A stretch of 64,000 nucleotides of DNA. It comes from Apostichopus japonicus (taxonomy: Eukaryota > Echinodermata > Holothuroidea > Aspidochirotida > Stichopodidae). The DNA is taken from the NCBI RefSeq assembly GCF_037975245.1, contig NC_092569.1, positions 32,380,668 to 32,444,667 on the forward strand. Direction: 5' to 3'. The notes beneath the pieces are model-generated. The model made no database searches, was not told where the DNA came from, and was given only the letters and a program-made list of their open reading frames with translations. Positions 1 through 12,500 of this stretch are shown piece after piece (the first letter of the stretch is position 1; the number at the start of each line of letters is the position of its first letter). A program made the position numbers and the translations under genes.

Positions 1-883
1 CTTAGGATTCATATCCTCGAATATCACTCAATGTTGCTGAATGGAGAATTCCACCCAGATCTCGTGAGTTGGTACCCTGAGCTCTCCAACAATCTTAAGC
101 TTAGTCTGCCTTTATTTCGAGGCCAGTTAAATTCGTTGTCGGTTGAAGGGTATGGACAAATATTCAAGTTGATGAATCCAGTGGTACGGGCTATGTTTGG
201 TGAAGTCGAAGCTCTTGCGGTTGCTCCTCGTCTCCTCTGCCAGTTCGACGGAAGCCGAGAGATCTTTTAGTGCTCTGAGGCGTTTGAAGACAAGGCTACG
301 GAGCACCATGACTCAACAGAGGCTGAACCATGTGATCGTGTTCCATATTCAGCGCGCAGGGACGGCGTTAGAGGGGGTGTGTAACGACTTGCCCGATAAA
401 TATAACCAAAATTTTTCGCGCGCTTCGCGCGCATCACACATGGTCATGTGCATATCATACAAGCATGCATCGGTTTTAACATCGCATGCAAATAGCACAC
501 AATCATTTTCCGTCTTATTACCCTTCCGTATTGGTGATAATTGTTGGGTAATAATAATATCAGTATAACCACTGAAAAACACATTGCAAATTATCAAAAA
601 AGCTATCAGCATATTGCCCGAATTTCACAAAAATATTTGCTTGGGGTGGGGGGGGGGCAATAAGTTTTTGAAATGAGTGCCAGTGGGTACAAATGTATCG
701 CAACAAGTTCGTAACAGAAGTGCAGTCGCGAAGGATTGGGTTTTCTGACTGGCACTGACCGTATCGTTGACGAGTAGCGGGAGGGTGGGGGTACAAAGCA
801 GCAGTTGGAATTTTCTGGCTTCAAAACCGATTTTCAGCCACTACACCCCCCCCCCCAATCATCAGGCCTTAGCTACGTCCCTG
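1..883 (+). mobile_element. hAT-type transposon, 3' end with decayed transposase
   Basis: Positions 31 to about 370 encode the C-terminal dimerisation region of a hAT-superfamily transposase. The recognisable stretch is SSTEAERSFSALRRLKTRLR followed by STMTQQRLNH (about 235-330). The upstream part reads in frame 1 and the motif in frame 2, so a frameshift lies between about 190 and 235 and the copy is dead. After the coding relic there is non-coding sequence with G-runs and C-runs. The right end at 868-883 reads CTTAGCTACGTCCCTG, whose reverse complement starts CAGGGACGTAGC, a typical hAT-like terminus. The left end lies outside the window, so target-site duplication cannot be tested. Confidence 0.75.
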
Positions 884-893
884 AGTACATGGT

Positions 894-1175
894 GGTTACA
901 TAGTACGCTCCGACCAGAATTCACCCGATAACCAGATGCAAATCCACCTAGCAACCGAGGTAACTTGCTTCAGGACTCCAACGAATTAACAACCACTGAT
1001 TTATTTTCATGCCTTCATCACTTTAGCCACCACTCACATGGGACCTATTCTAAGTCTGACGATACATGCGCATGTGTGAGGTCCTGAAAACATAATAAAA
1101 GTTGTTTGTCTTGCTATCCTTGTTTTCAAATTTCATGTAAATGTATTCTCGTAGACCTAGCAACCTAGTTTAACA
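894..1175 (+). mobile_element. possible LTR fragment with adjacent primer-binding-like site
   Basis: The stretch starts with TGG and ends with TTTAACA, has an AATAAA at 1094-1099 about 75 bp before its end, and is followed after 3 bases by TGGCGCCAAATTTG (from 1179). This resembles a retrotransposon LTR followed by a tRNA primer-binding site. No gag or pol coding follows and no partner LTR is visible, so the call is weak. The next 200 bases, to 1394, hold nothing I recognise. Confidence 0.25.
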
Positions 1176-1394
1176 TGCTGGCGCCAAATTTGCGCTAAGC
1201 TCGCTATACGAACTCGGATATGGGCTGTGCCTTATTAGTTAGTTATTTAAATTATTAAAATGGCGTATGAGGAAATGCACCATTTTGTGGTATGACTCCC
1301 AGGACAGAAAGTCGAGAAACTCACATGCAGTCGCGGCGGATAGCTTCCTTCACCTATATGTCCGGGGAAATTTTGGGACATCGTTCCGATAGAC

Positions 1395-1756
1395 CAGAGG
1401 TGGGCAACCTGCGGGCCACATGCGGCCCGCCAGTGATTTTTTTTGCGGCCCGTGAGATGTCTCAAGAAAAAGAAAAAAATCAATCTATTTTGCATCATCA
1501 CCAAAAACGAGCTAGCTGTTTAGAATTTATCTGCACTTATGATGCTGTCAGGTTGATCTATTATCACCATTAATTATCAACAGGACTGTATTGACATTAT
1601 GGTTTTGTGAATACAGATTAAGTACACACACCTATTGCTTGAACGTCCTCGGAATCAAAGGTTTGAAATCAGCAGCAGGCCGTTGGTTAGGTGCGGCCTT
1701 GTCAATCTTTCACTCCTAAAATCTGGCCCATTCATTCAAAAGGTTGCCCACCCCTG
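1395..1756. mobile_element. non-autonomous hAT-like element (MITE), 362 bp
   Basis: The ends are 16-bp terminal inverted repeats with one mismatch: CAGAGGTGGGCAACCT at 1395-1410 and AGGTTGCCCACCCCTG at 1741-1756. The left end is followed by the GCGGGCC...GCGGCCCGC stretch often seen in hAT MITEs of this terminus type. There is no coding capacity. Flanking 8-mers do not match, so the target duplication has decayed or the insertion is nested. Confidence 0.75.
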
Positions 1757-1785
1757 CAATGGGCCTATATCTGAGGCCCTGGGGT

Positions 1786-2436
1786 CAGTGGCGTCGTGCC
1801 CATTGGGGCCCGGGGGCACAGGCCCCCCCCCCCGAAAAAAAATCAAAGGTGTCATAAAATTTTGTCATAATTTAAAAAAAAAGTGTTTTCGAAATCGAAA
1901 AGTAGACTAAATATTCAATTGCTCTTTGATGGTCGTTGCGGATTTTCCACACACCTCAAAGACGACATATCGGGATTAGTAATGCCATTACCTTTGAATA
2001 TGTTTGTCCTAAGCTCGCGTTTGATACAGTCTCAATTAACCTGGAAAATAATCACTTCGTTATCGCGCGTTTTACCTTAGGTTTCGCTACTTTCACTTTT
2101 TCTGCCCATGTTTTCAAACGGCATGGCTTTTTCTTCACCCAGTCACCACTTCTCACGGGCATGGGCGGCAAGGGCGGCGGAACCGGGGGGCACAGGGGGC
2201 ACGTGCCCAAACTTTTCCCCAGGTTAAAAATGTGCCCATTTTCTACATAAAAATTGAGGATTCTCAAGTTAGCAAGAGGCCAGGGAACCAGAATGAACAC
2301 TCGGGAAGGGCCTTTTTCCGGCCATCTGAGGGGTTTGTAAAACCAAAAATTTTCTACTACGCTCTGCGCCAACCGATGGTGGCGCTCCGCTCAGATAGTC
2401 GTGCATACAACTTTGCAACTCCTGGCTACGCCTCTG
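1786..2436. mobile_element. non-autonomous hAT-like element, 651 bp
   Basis: The left end CAGTGGCGTCG (1786) and the right end CTACGCCTCTG (to 2436; reverse complement CAGAGGCGTAG) form imperfect terminal inverted repeats. Just inside the left end is a run of C. The internal segment at about 2358-2400 (CCAACCGATGGTGGCGCTCC) recurs in the element ending at 3180, so the two belong to one family. No open frame of note is present. No 8-bp target duplication was seen. Confidence 0.55.
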
Positions 2437-2782
2437 ACTCTTAGTGAATTTCTGTGGGTCAAACGCAAAGCTATTTCGAATGAAACAAATTTGTTAAGAT
2501 ATTAACAAGAAATAAACTCTAATTCGGAAGATTCCTACATTAGCAATTAGCATGATTTCGCCTCATTTTGTCTCAAAAGAAAACTTGTTCCTTGTTTCCC
2601 AATTTGCACATTGGATATTGCAGTGCTAGTATGCATATTTTCCTTGAGAGGGGGGGAGGGGGGCGTTGATGGAGTGATGTGTGTACAAATAAGATAATAC
2701 AATAAGAGTTGTAAAGGGTACTAAATATATAAGGCTGCATCAGTCCAATCGAATTGCTGCAAAGTGCCCTTTTATGTCGGTG
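2437..2782. other. unassigned stretch between two transposon copies
   Basis: AT-rich sequence with a G-rich run at about 2649-2663. I see no gene, RNA or transposon terminus in it. Confidence 0.4.
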
Positions 2783-3180
2783 CCCCCCCCCCCAGATTAA
2801 AAGTGCTTCCGCCGCCCTTGATAGGCGGTGATCATGGATCAGCCAACACGAAAATGTTTCGATATCTTAAATGTTGGGCGCTTCTGGGAGACGAGGAATT
2901 GGTAAACTTAGGAATAAATGGCGATCACTTCCTTCGAGAATATTTCCCAAAATAAAAAATTGCTGGAAATTTTTATCAATTTTAGGGATGTTGCTTTCTG
3001 CCATAATGCACGGGAAGTGCCGTTTCCTGCAATCTGAGGGGTCTGCCAGAAAAAAAATTTTCTTGTACGCTGCGCGCCAACCGATGGTGGCGCTCCGCTT
3101 AGATAGAACTTACGGCCGGAATACTCGGATCGATTCCGTCCCCCCCCCCCCCCACGTTTCAAATCGGATTGACGCCCCTG
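2783..3180. mobile_element. hAT-like element, right part, abutting the gene array
   Basis: It carries the same CCAACCGATGGTGGCGCTCC segment as the 1786-2436 element, near 3078, and ends at 3180 with GACGCCCCTG (reverse complement CAGGGGCGTC), a hAT-like terminus. The next base begins array sequence (CACATAAGTGTCAG) found in intron 1 of every other unit. The left limit is uncertain; I placed it near the C-run at 2783. Confidence 0.5.
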
Positions 3181-5437
3181 CACATAAGTGTCAGTTCCAT
3201 ATATATTGCTAGAAACAGATGTTTTTTAAAACCATAATTGAATTTAAAGAAATGGTCGAAGGACTGTTGCGGCTTTCAAATCAAGTTCACACCAAACAAA
3301 CAAAAATCAACTTTTCACTATCACACGAGCTGATACGAAGTTATTCTACCCTTACTAAAAACGGTCAAAAGACAATTACTTTTGTCTAATTAACCCTTTG
3401 ATCCAACCACAATTAAGAAAGAATTGAAACAACATGCTAACGGATTAATGCAATATCACCTAGTTGACCAATTGACGCAACTTAATTCTGCAAAGCCTAA
3501 AATGAGATCAAGAAAACTTTTCCGAGGATTTTACTAGCACAATTAGAAACTGAATGGTAATTTCGCTATAACATCATTATGTAAAAGGGATATATCATGC
3601 AGGACGTTGGTTTTATTACACTGCTTTTCATCTACTATAGATGCAAGTCACACTTTGAGAAAATGTTTTATGTGGTAAATGTGTTCTGAATTTGATAAAA
3701 AGTTTCGAAAATAATGAAGCAACAGAACTGAGCAATATTTCAAAGAAAAATCATATCTGATTGAGTTATATAAATATATCAATTAACAAAAGGTATAATA
3801 ATACATTTATAGCTATAAAATTACTAAAATTGAAACTAAATTTTTACTTTATGTTGATGATGATCTTAACAGAGTAGTTTTAGAAACGTTCACGCAAGCT
3901 TTTTAATTGTTCAGAAGATATGTGTTTTTCGAAAGTTTTTCAATTTCGTGATCAGTGATATGAAAAAGTCCAACGTCAACAGTAAAATCCTAATCAGGAT
4001 AGAGCTAACATGTATAAAGCCAAACTCTGAGCGTTAAATGAAAATAAGACATTAGGCAACATATGACACCCGATGTACACAGTGAACATAGTACCTACTG
4101 TATATCCTAAAGTTTTGTACCTCATTAAAAACTGGGTGGTTCTATAAATCGGTAGCATGTGCTATTACAGGATTACAGTAAGAACTGGGGATATGTGTAA
4201 TCCCAACAAGTGCAGTTTAATAAATTTGTCCTTTAATGAATTTTGTTAATGAATTTGTAACCCTTATAGCACATGCTACCGATTACACAGATTTATTTGC
4301 ACGATCCAGGTTTTACCGTAGTAAAAACCTTTAAGAGTTACAGTACTTACTGTGATCTCTGTGTGAATCGGATAAATATGGACATGCAGAGTTAAAATAG
4401 CTTTGAAGTCACTTTGCAGGCGAAGGTTAGGATAAATATAATGTACCTAATGTGAGATTTTTTTTCTTTTAACTTATATTTATCGTTCCTCCATCTTAGT
4501 AAATATCAACAAGTGAAAAAGAAGAAACAAAAGAAGTGGTATTATCTAAATTAGAATTTCACTGACTGTTTCTAAATAAGGACATCACAATACTATACAT
4601 TCAATTTAAATAAAGTGATTATAATCACACAAGAAAGTTCTAAGTCCGTACAAAGTGTGGAAGTAAACGTACAATCAGGTATACTAAATATAACTAGCAA
4701 TATAAAATATTTCTCAACAAATGAGAATTTGCAAAATATCTCTAGATTTCTGTTGTGCAGTATTTATATCTTATAATTTCTAACTAAGAGTGAATATCAC
4801 GAAGAGATTGTTTGTATGATGTGAAATTTTAATTACGAATTTTGTTAACAATATGCAGGTTACGGAACGAGCTTCATGATACGTTTAGTGATTTGGGGGT
4901 TATTTTACGACATACGGTAATACCAACTTCAAATTGCTCTCCATTTAAAATGACAAGAGGAATAACACTGTAATAAATCTTATCAAATTACTAGTGACTC
5001 AGAAATCGTTAGATACAGTATTACGAAAACAAAAGGGTCTAATCGCTTCAAACGAACTATTTGTCGTTTTAACAAATTGATTTGCACTGATCTTCTTGAC
5101 TTTATTTCCTTTTTTCAAAACAATTGTTATCAACTTAGTTATTTTCAACAACAAAAAATCAGTCATAATTTAATTCACTTTGATAAAAATATGATGAAGC
5201 ATTTATAATGATGTGAATGGACTAGATTTAGCAAAATCGTTAAACGGGGAATTTCAATAATGCTTTGATTCGAGCGCAAATGTTAAAAATCTGCAGAATT
5301 ATATGAATGAGCTGAAAATAAGTCAAAGATAATGTCAGGAGAAAGCAAAGAATTATCGCGCAATAATTGAAGCAGAATTTCACATTTACCAAGCCTTGAC
5401 GACAATGATAAAAACCGTGAAATGTATGTAAACTTAC
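3181..5437 (-). other. gene A intron 1 remnant
   Basis: This stretch aligns along its length with intron 1 of the complete units; for example, 3181 corresponds to about 34132 in gene D. It contains the foldback element at 4070-4371. Unlike genes B, C, E and F, and like gene D, it lacks a segment of about 170 bp between the AAATGTTAA and ATCTGCAGAA landmarks (near 5281). The rest of intron 1 and exons 2-5 are cut off at 3180. Confidence 0.8.
4070..4371. repeat. foldback element in gene A intron 1
   Basis: Imperfect inverted repeat of about 300 bp with CCGAT...ATCGG ends. The inner 18 bp of each arm are perfectly complementary (4148-4165 against 4266-4283). A smaller hairpin (GGATTACA...TGTAATCC) is nested at about 4169-4203. 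It resembles a MITE or foldback element and has no coding capacity. Confidence 0.65.
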
Positions 5438-5518
5438 CATCTGTCCAGATGTCTCAGAGAAAACCAACTCTTGTAGAAAAGCACCAAAGATGATCAAACA
5501 CAGATATGTCAACTTCAT
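5438..5518 (-). CDS. gene A, exon 1 only: signal peptide of fibrinogen-related protein
   Basis: This 81-bp coding exon encodes 27 residues: a start Met, the basic K2, a hydrophobic core, and a likely signal-peptidase site near VFS/ET, ending SGQM. The exon ends at a GTAAG donor in phase 0, as in all other copies. Exons 2-5 should lie to its left but are absent, because transposon sequence starts at 3180. Either the array ends here and gene A is a 5' relic, or the other exons lie beyond the left edge, displaced by an insertion. The exon is intact, and its promoter region resembles gene D. Function would require the missing FReD exons. Confidence 0.7.
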
Positions 5519-5640
5519 TTTTTTTTTTTTGGTGAAAAAATGAGACTTTTAGAATGAAGTGAACCAGAACGAGACTGACAACAGAATGGAGAGATCTCAG
5601 TTTAACGCGATATATCTCACGCAACAAGCAAAATATTTGA
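5519..5640 (-). promoter_or_regulatory. gene A 5' flank: poly(A) leader and putative core promoter
   Basis: Reading on the minus strand: a TATA-like GATATATC (5609-5616), an initiator-like TCAGT (5574-5578), then 12 A directly before the ATG. TATA-to-initiator spacing is about 38 nt, longer than usual, so the start site is a guess. Confidence 0.3.
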
Positions 5641-6734
5641 CAAGACTAAGGAGAACGTTAATGTTCTGACATCATCCAAAATTGTTCCTATTTTTGTAGA
5701 GAAGGAACTCTGTTATGATGGCTGCTGCAAGCTCCGTAGGTAGGATGTTCAGAAAGTAAATACTTATATTTATACATGCTGTTATTTTGAGGATATGACA
5801 TACGCGAAGAAAGAAAGCTACTCATTCCTCTTATTTGGATTTGCGTAAGAGTGTGCAATTTGCAACAATGTGCATTTGTCAAAATTTCAACCAAAAAATG
5901 AATAAAAGAGACTCCAGAAAATTGCTAATTACATAATTATGTATTGTTTGTCACAATTTACTCATTTACTGAAGAAAAAATCATTGATATTAATTAAGGT
6001 CAGCTCACAATAGCTAGTTCATTACATTATAGCAACCGTTATCTCGCCATTAAAATATACGCCTTAACAGAGACTGGTTGTTAACTCACATGCCAGAATG
6101 ACCAATGAATTTGTTTGTATAGGAGGGAGATGAAATGTTTATCAACAGTAATGACTTTATCGTCGTCATTTGTCTTAATACGATCACATAAACAAAATTT
6201 CGTGACATCGTACGAATAACAGAGGCATTGGTGAAAAGAAATGTTCCAGGCATTGTTACGGCGCCCTGAAACACATAAATTACATCGCAGTATAGGAGAT
6301 AATCTGTTGCGTAGCGGAATGAAGTTGGTAACAACCTGGTGGAAAGTGGAACATGGTTATGAGACAATAAACACTATCATAGCTGTACCCACATCAGTGT
6401 CGTATAAGTCACTGTGGATTAATACCTAACATTATTATACTATAATAGACACATTCAAAGATATTTCAAGCACTCGCCATGTTGTCAGCATATTTCCGGT
6501 TAGAAAAACTCAGTAATTGCAATTTGTCAGACTAACCTTACTTCTCATCTGGCATTTTCATGACAAGACATAACCCAACAATGTTCCTGTAACGCTCTAT
6601 ATCTTAGCCTACATTATCACGTACATAACCAACTTTGAATGGGAATAAACTACTCCACGCAATGAATCCGTCACTGAAAGTTGCTTTCCAGAACACAGTT
6701 GAATACGGCCTTCACCGCTTATTCCCCAAACAAT

Positions 6735-7440
6735 GGGAATTTACTGTCTTGGATCGAGAATTGGCTTGGTAATAAGAAACAGAGGGTGGTAATTTAAAGG
6801 CTGTGCTTCTTCTTGACAGGACGTCACTAGTGGGGTTCCACAAGGGTCTGTTTTGGGTCCCTTGTTGTTTGTTGCCTGTATCAATGACATTGACGGAGAT
6901 ATTTTGTGTACAGCTAAGAAGTTTACTGATGACACCAAATTGTATTCTGAGGTCTCTTCCAAAAGCTATGCTGAGAAATTTCAAACGGATTTGAATATGG
7001 TTTTTACTGGTCTCAGGGATGGCAAATGCTTTTAATAACGATAAATGCAAGGTGATGCTTATTGGTAGTAGTAACCAAAAGTATACCTACAATCTTAAAT
7101 GGTGTGGAGTTACAGGAGGTCTTTGTTTAAAGAGACCTAGTTATCTACATTGACTCATCTCTGCATTATAACCTTTGTCTTGAAGCTGCTTAAAGAGGTA
7201 ATAGGGTTTTAGGTATGATCAAGAGGAACTTCAGTTTTCTGAAAGAGGACATAGTAGTTAGGCTTTATAAACAGTTGGTTGGGCCTCATCTGGAGTATGC
7301 TGTTAGGCTTGGAACCCACATTTTGCTAAGGATAAGGAAGTACTTGAAAAGGTCCAGAGGAGGGATACTAGGATGATTAGATCCTTAAAGGGTGTGCCTT
7401 ATTATAGGCGGTTACAACTGCTTCAAAATTCAAATTTATA
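6735..7440 (+). mobile_element. dead non-LTR retrotransposon (RT) fragment
   Basis: Translations in shifting frames resemble a LINE reverse transcriptase: SWIENWLGNKKQR, then a GxxxGxxxGPLLFV block, INDIDGDI, the catalytic region with TDDTKLYSEV in place of the usual F/YxDD, and the C-terminal LYKQLVGPHLEYAV and KVQRRDTRMI motifs. Style is CR1/L2-like. Several frameshifts and stops make it non-functional. It lacks both ends and any endonuclease. Confidence 0.8.
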
Positions 7441-8099
7441 GTTGGGGTTTTCCTGAATGGTTCATACAATGACGTCTGTGTGTGTTTCACGACATGGAAA
7501 ACGGTGTCCCATCAAGTCAAAGTGACGACGATGGTTAAAAACATTGTTTATAAATCGTTAGTTGTTTGATTACAAGACTTTTGTTCATAAGTAGTAGATG
7601 GTCAAGTTTTCTCGAATAAATTTCCAATAACGAAACCCTTTAACTATTTTTCAATTGGTAGACGCAGTTGAGGTACCTTTTACAATTTCAGAGCTACAAA
7701 GTTTGCAGAACGGTATAGTGATATTTATGGGATGTGTAAACGCGGTAAATTAAATGTAAAGATATCAACATTCTGAGGAGATTTGAAGAGGTCACAAGGT
7801 TAGATATCCAAATGGTAATACGAAGTTTACCATATCGTTGCGAACGCCTGTGTGTCAGACCACAAACGTTTTTATCTTTGTTTACTTAAAGTTATGTTAC
7901 CTTCTATCGGATGATGTCATGTGATCATGACGTTAATTAAAGTCTGTGTGTATTATTCTAGTACGCAGCTGCCAATAACTTTCTGATCAACTTTCTCCCA
8001 TGACGTATTAAAAGGAAAAGATTGAAAGGAAATTCCATCCGATCAGAAATGATATTTAGACGCGGCAATGTATTATTCAGACGAATATGAACCGTGACT

Positions 8100-8723
<624 letters not shown>

Positions 8724-9353
8724 AGAAAATGGCCCCAAACCACACACATTTGAACAGTACAAACACGTTTGTGACGCCTTTGATTCAGTATGCTTCCATA
8801 CATCAAACACTGATTAGGCCACCCTTACTCACTTGAACTTATGGCTGTTGATATTTAACCATCGAAGGCATAAAGCGTTGTTTATGTATTTGGGGTCACT
8901 AACAGGAAGACAAAATGAGAGTATTGTAAGATACTCATTTAAAAAAATCTCTAGCCCACAGAAATTTGTAATTGTAAGAATGTTAATACATATTGCTTTT
9001 ATTTCTTTTATACGTAAGATGATGATCATGTTGATTTGAAGCATGTATAAGTTATATATGTTTAAGATATTGAAAGAACTATTAACTGTATTTACCAGGC
9101 CTTAACAACTCGCTGCATTGTCTTAGTTCTTTCAATCTTAATTAATACAAAGTTTCTCTACACTTTGATAACAATGGGATATATGACGAAATAGTCCAAA
9201 CAGTTTCAACAAGTTTCAGTGTTGCTGATGTGAATCAAAGTACATAAAACATAGATAAAGATCGTTACACATTATTTTAGTTTTGTTGGAAAAATCATTA
9301 ACTTTCAAAAACAATGAAGACAAGTATACAATAAAAAAGGTTATTTTTTCATA

Positions 9354-9359
9354 TTTATT
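9354..9359 (-). promoter_or_regulatory. gene B poly(A) signal (AATAAA)
   Basis: AATAAA on the minus strand, about 215 nt after the gene B stop. The same hexamer in the same context follows the stop in every unit. Confidence 0.5.
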
Positions 9360-9573
9360 TTCGATAGGTTTCAAATCTTTTGACAGAGTTAGAGCTTATT
9401 AAATATGAATAATTTGAAGTTTACAACGTTGACTTGAGATTTTTCAGTATCATCCAATCTGTGTCGCATAGTTTTTTTGTGGAACCATAAGTTTAGAAAT
9501 TTGTTAATGGATATCCACAAAACACATTTAGAGAGGTTTCTACTTGTTTACATGTAAACCTCTCCTTTTCTAA

Positions 9574-12500
9574 CTATCTCGCGGAAACGGGGCGTAGTTT
9601 CATTTCTGTATATTTGATGTTATAATTCCCACCAGGAAGACTATACCAATAAATGGTCTTGTGAGAGTCATGGCTGTCGAAGTAGAGACCGTTGAGGTTA
9701 GAGTAATAACAAGCATTGAACCACCAGCCACCATGATCATAAGATGCACAGTTATAACTACTATGCTTGTCATTATCCCTGTCCCAGGTAGAGAAGGACA
9801 TGTTTCGATGATAAGCCATGCGGTCAGCATCTATCATGAAGAAAGAAGATAATACATTGTAGTTAGCGAAATCGTCATATTAGTAAATGAGAAACTTACG
9901 AAACATTTTCTTGTATCAAAACATACCAGATTTTACGATGAAGCATTCCACAAACTTCATCAAGGTGGATTAAGAAAATCGATATGAGTCATTCTCAAAA
10001 GGGAAATAATGATGCAATATTTACACAATATTGGAAACACGTTGTTGCAAAGACTTTGTTTTTAATCCAAGTACAGGTAATTCGTTTATTGTAGTCCGGA
10101 ACATTTTACTTTTTTTTATTTAAATAATTCCATTGTTTCATCTGTACACGTTTTAAATATTTGGCTACTTTCATCGTTTCTCAATTGTAGTAGTAACAGA
10201 TAAGTCACCGCTTTTCTTATACATATTCTTTATCGGAAAAGACGAGGGAAATGAGTAATTTCCGATTTGTAAAAACTGGTGACTCGAGGCCACTTATTTT
10301 ATGTGTTTTCCGTTGTTCTAGTTGTTAATTTTTGGCGTTGATTGTATTTAATTATATTCTTATTTCTCTAGAAGCGAAGATAATACGTCTTACTTCTTGT
10401 TAAAAATTCGCATATCTTGTTTATTTTCCTCTTCTAATCAAATGTATATGTATAAATAACAGTGCAAAGTGTGTTGACTTTCATAAAGCAATATTTTAAT
10501 GTAAAGTATATATCGAGGGGCTTTAACGTGTGTTTTTTGTTTTGTTTTTTTGTCACCGACTGCGTAATTTGTACGTTATTATCTCTCCTACATTATCGAC
10601 AAAACTCAAAGAGCACGCACAACCCTGGCTAGCATTGGTATAGTTCCAAGCGTACAGGATGAGGTCACAATCTGTGTATTGTAATCCCCTCTGCTTGCTC
10701 TTTGCCAACATCCATGGGGATTTTGTTTTTGTGAAGAATATAGGCAAAGGAAAACGCTGACTTATGTTCGTGCAAATGGATTTTCCTCGGATGTACTCTT
10801 AAATTTAGCCCTTAATATGGTAGTGAGGTACCCCCGTACAATAACATCACATAGGAGTAAAGAGTAAGGAGCTCATTTATATTTTTTACGTTAGGTTTCG
10901 CCTGAGGTTAATACTATTGTAGTTTACATTATCCAATCGAATTTATGATCGCATTTCATTTACTTTATGTTTGCATTAATAAAAAAATGGAAAAGAATTA
11001 CATTTCCCTTATAACAGAATAAAAGATAATTTGGGTATAATGAGACTATTAGCATATAATTGATTTTCACTTTCAAACTACCAATTTAAGCTTTTTAACC
11101 TATTTCGAGCAACATCTTTGTTATAAAATGTCTGTCCCGTGCGTCAAGTGTTTCTATCCATTTATTAATTCCTTGCAAATACCAAATATACTAACTTGCT
11201 GTGCTTTCAGGCAGATATGATCCAAGATCTGTCATTCTGTATTTACTGATATCATCGCTGATCCTGAAGAGGTCGTACTTGGCAAAGTAAGAATTACCAT
11301 TCCTGCTGACCAGGTCGATACGTAGCTCGTAGTCACCCTGGTTAGTCAAGTAGGATAACTTGTCGTTACCGAGCCAGAATTCTCGTTGTAAAAACCCAAA
11401 GCCGTCTTTGTAGTCGTCCCAACGTCGATAAAAATCTACAGCACCATCAATCCTACGTTGAAATACCTGTTGGGGGAAAAACATGTATGATTTCAATGAT
11501 CAAATGTATTTATAATTCCGATGAGTTCAACTCCATAATATTCATATAAAGGCTGATATATATTTAATGTCATTCGAAGATGTATACAGTATACGTACAC
11601 ATACACATACCTTTCGTAGCCCATAGTTCATTTTCTGGGAGTGCCTGAAAAATATTCTTCAACAACAATTTCATTGTTTGCCGATGGTTGCAATACTTCA
11701 GCCCAAATTAATATTGGTTAAAGAAGACAAATCCTTAGGATTTGACATTCCGTACAATCGCCCCAACCCGCCTCGCTCACACCGTAATCACGAAACAAGA
11801 ATAACACAAATTTAGCCAACTCACCGTCCATCCACCTCCATCTATTGAATTATTACAGTGGACGTTGAAAGGTTCAGGAGCACCGTCGGGCTGAATCATG
11901 AAAATACCAGATTCAGTTTGATCATCACATTGTTCGTAGACTTCCTTGCAATCTCTCGGATACTGAGGCTCTTGGTAGTAGAAGTAAGAGGAACCTGTAA
12001 GACAGTATTGGGGAACAAAAACCTTTGTCTGACTTTATCAGCTAAAAACTAGTGAACATCACTTTGCATATGAATGAGTATTTTCAGTTGCAGTAATTTC
12101 CGATTTTGTTCCAAATAGTTAAAATAACATCGAAATAGTTGATGTCTTTACGTATCAGGTAACAGTTGTAATCCACGACTTAAGCTAAAATAAAACTCTG
12201 TCCTTATATCACTTGACTCTGGTTACTTATTATATCAGTTCGAATCTACACACGTTTGGACTGTTTCTTGTAATATACAGAAGATGCAGCTACTTAAGGA
12301 CCTTGATGGTTCCTTATAAATATGTAATTGATGACTAGAAACTGTCAAATTATGGATAATTTAGTATGAAAGTTGAATTTGTATTTGTTGACGGTATTTT
12401 GATTCTCCAATTATATGTTATGAAATGATCCAGGATGGTGTACACATGGCAATGGTTATTTTCTGATGCAAAAGCGATTTGATACCTCTAAGTAAGAACG

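Noticed and set aside
2052-2372. 106-codon minus-strand proline-rich frame
   Set aside because: Lies inside a non-autonomous hAT-like element and comes from its G- and C-runs.
5688-5894. Conserved 68-codon minus-strand frame upstream of each signal exon
   Set aside because: It recurs in all units, but with different ends (74 codons in unit 2, 78 in unit 5) and is frameshifted in unit 6 (56750-56971). It has no family resemblance. Similarity is explained by unit identity.
6086-6367. 93-codon minus-strand frame in the spacer
   Set aside because: Start, length and frame vary among units (for example split into two frames at 47215-47487), with no recognisable domain.
8833-9039. 68-codon plus-strand frame conserved in several units
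   Set aside because: Broken by indels in the B-C and F-G spacers and open on both strands by chance; no domain seen.
9661-9852. Plus-strand and second minus-strand frames over exon 5
   Set aside because: Shadows of the real reading frame, which ends YTEMKLRPVSAR with the FReD cysteines and calcium motif.
11858-12052. 64-codon plus-strand frame over exon 3
   Set aside because: Antisense shadow of FReD exon 3. The minus strand has the FReD motifs and splice sites.
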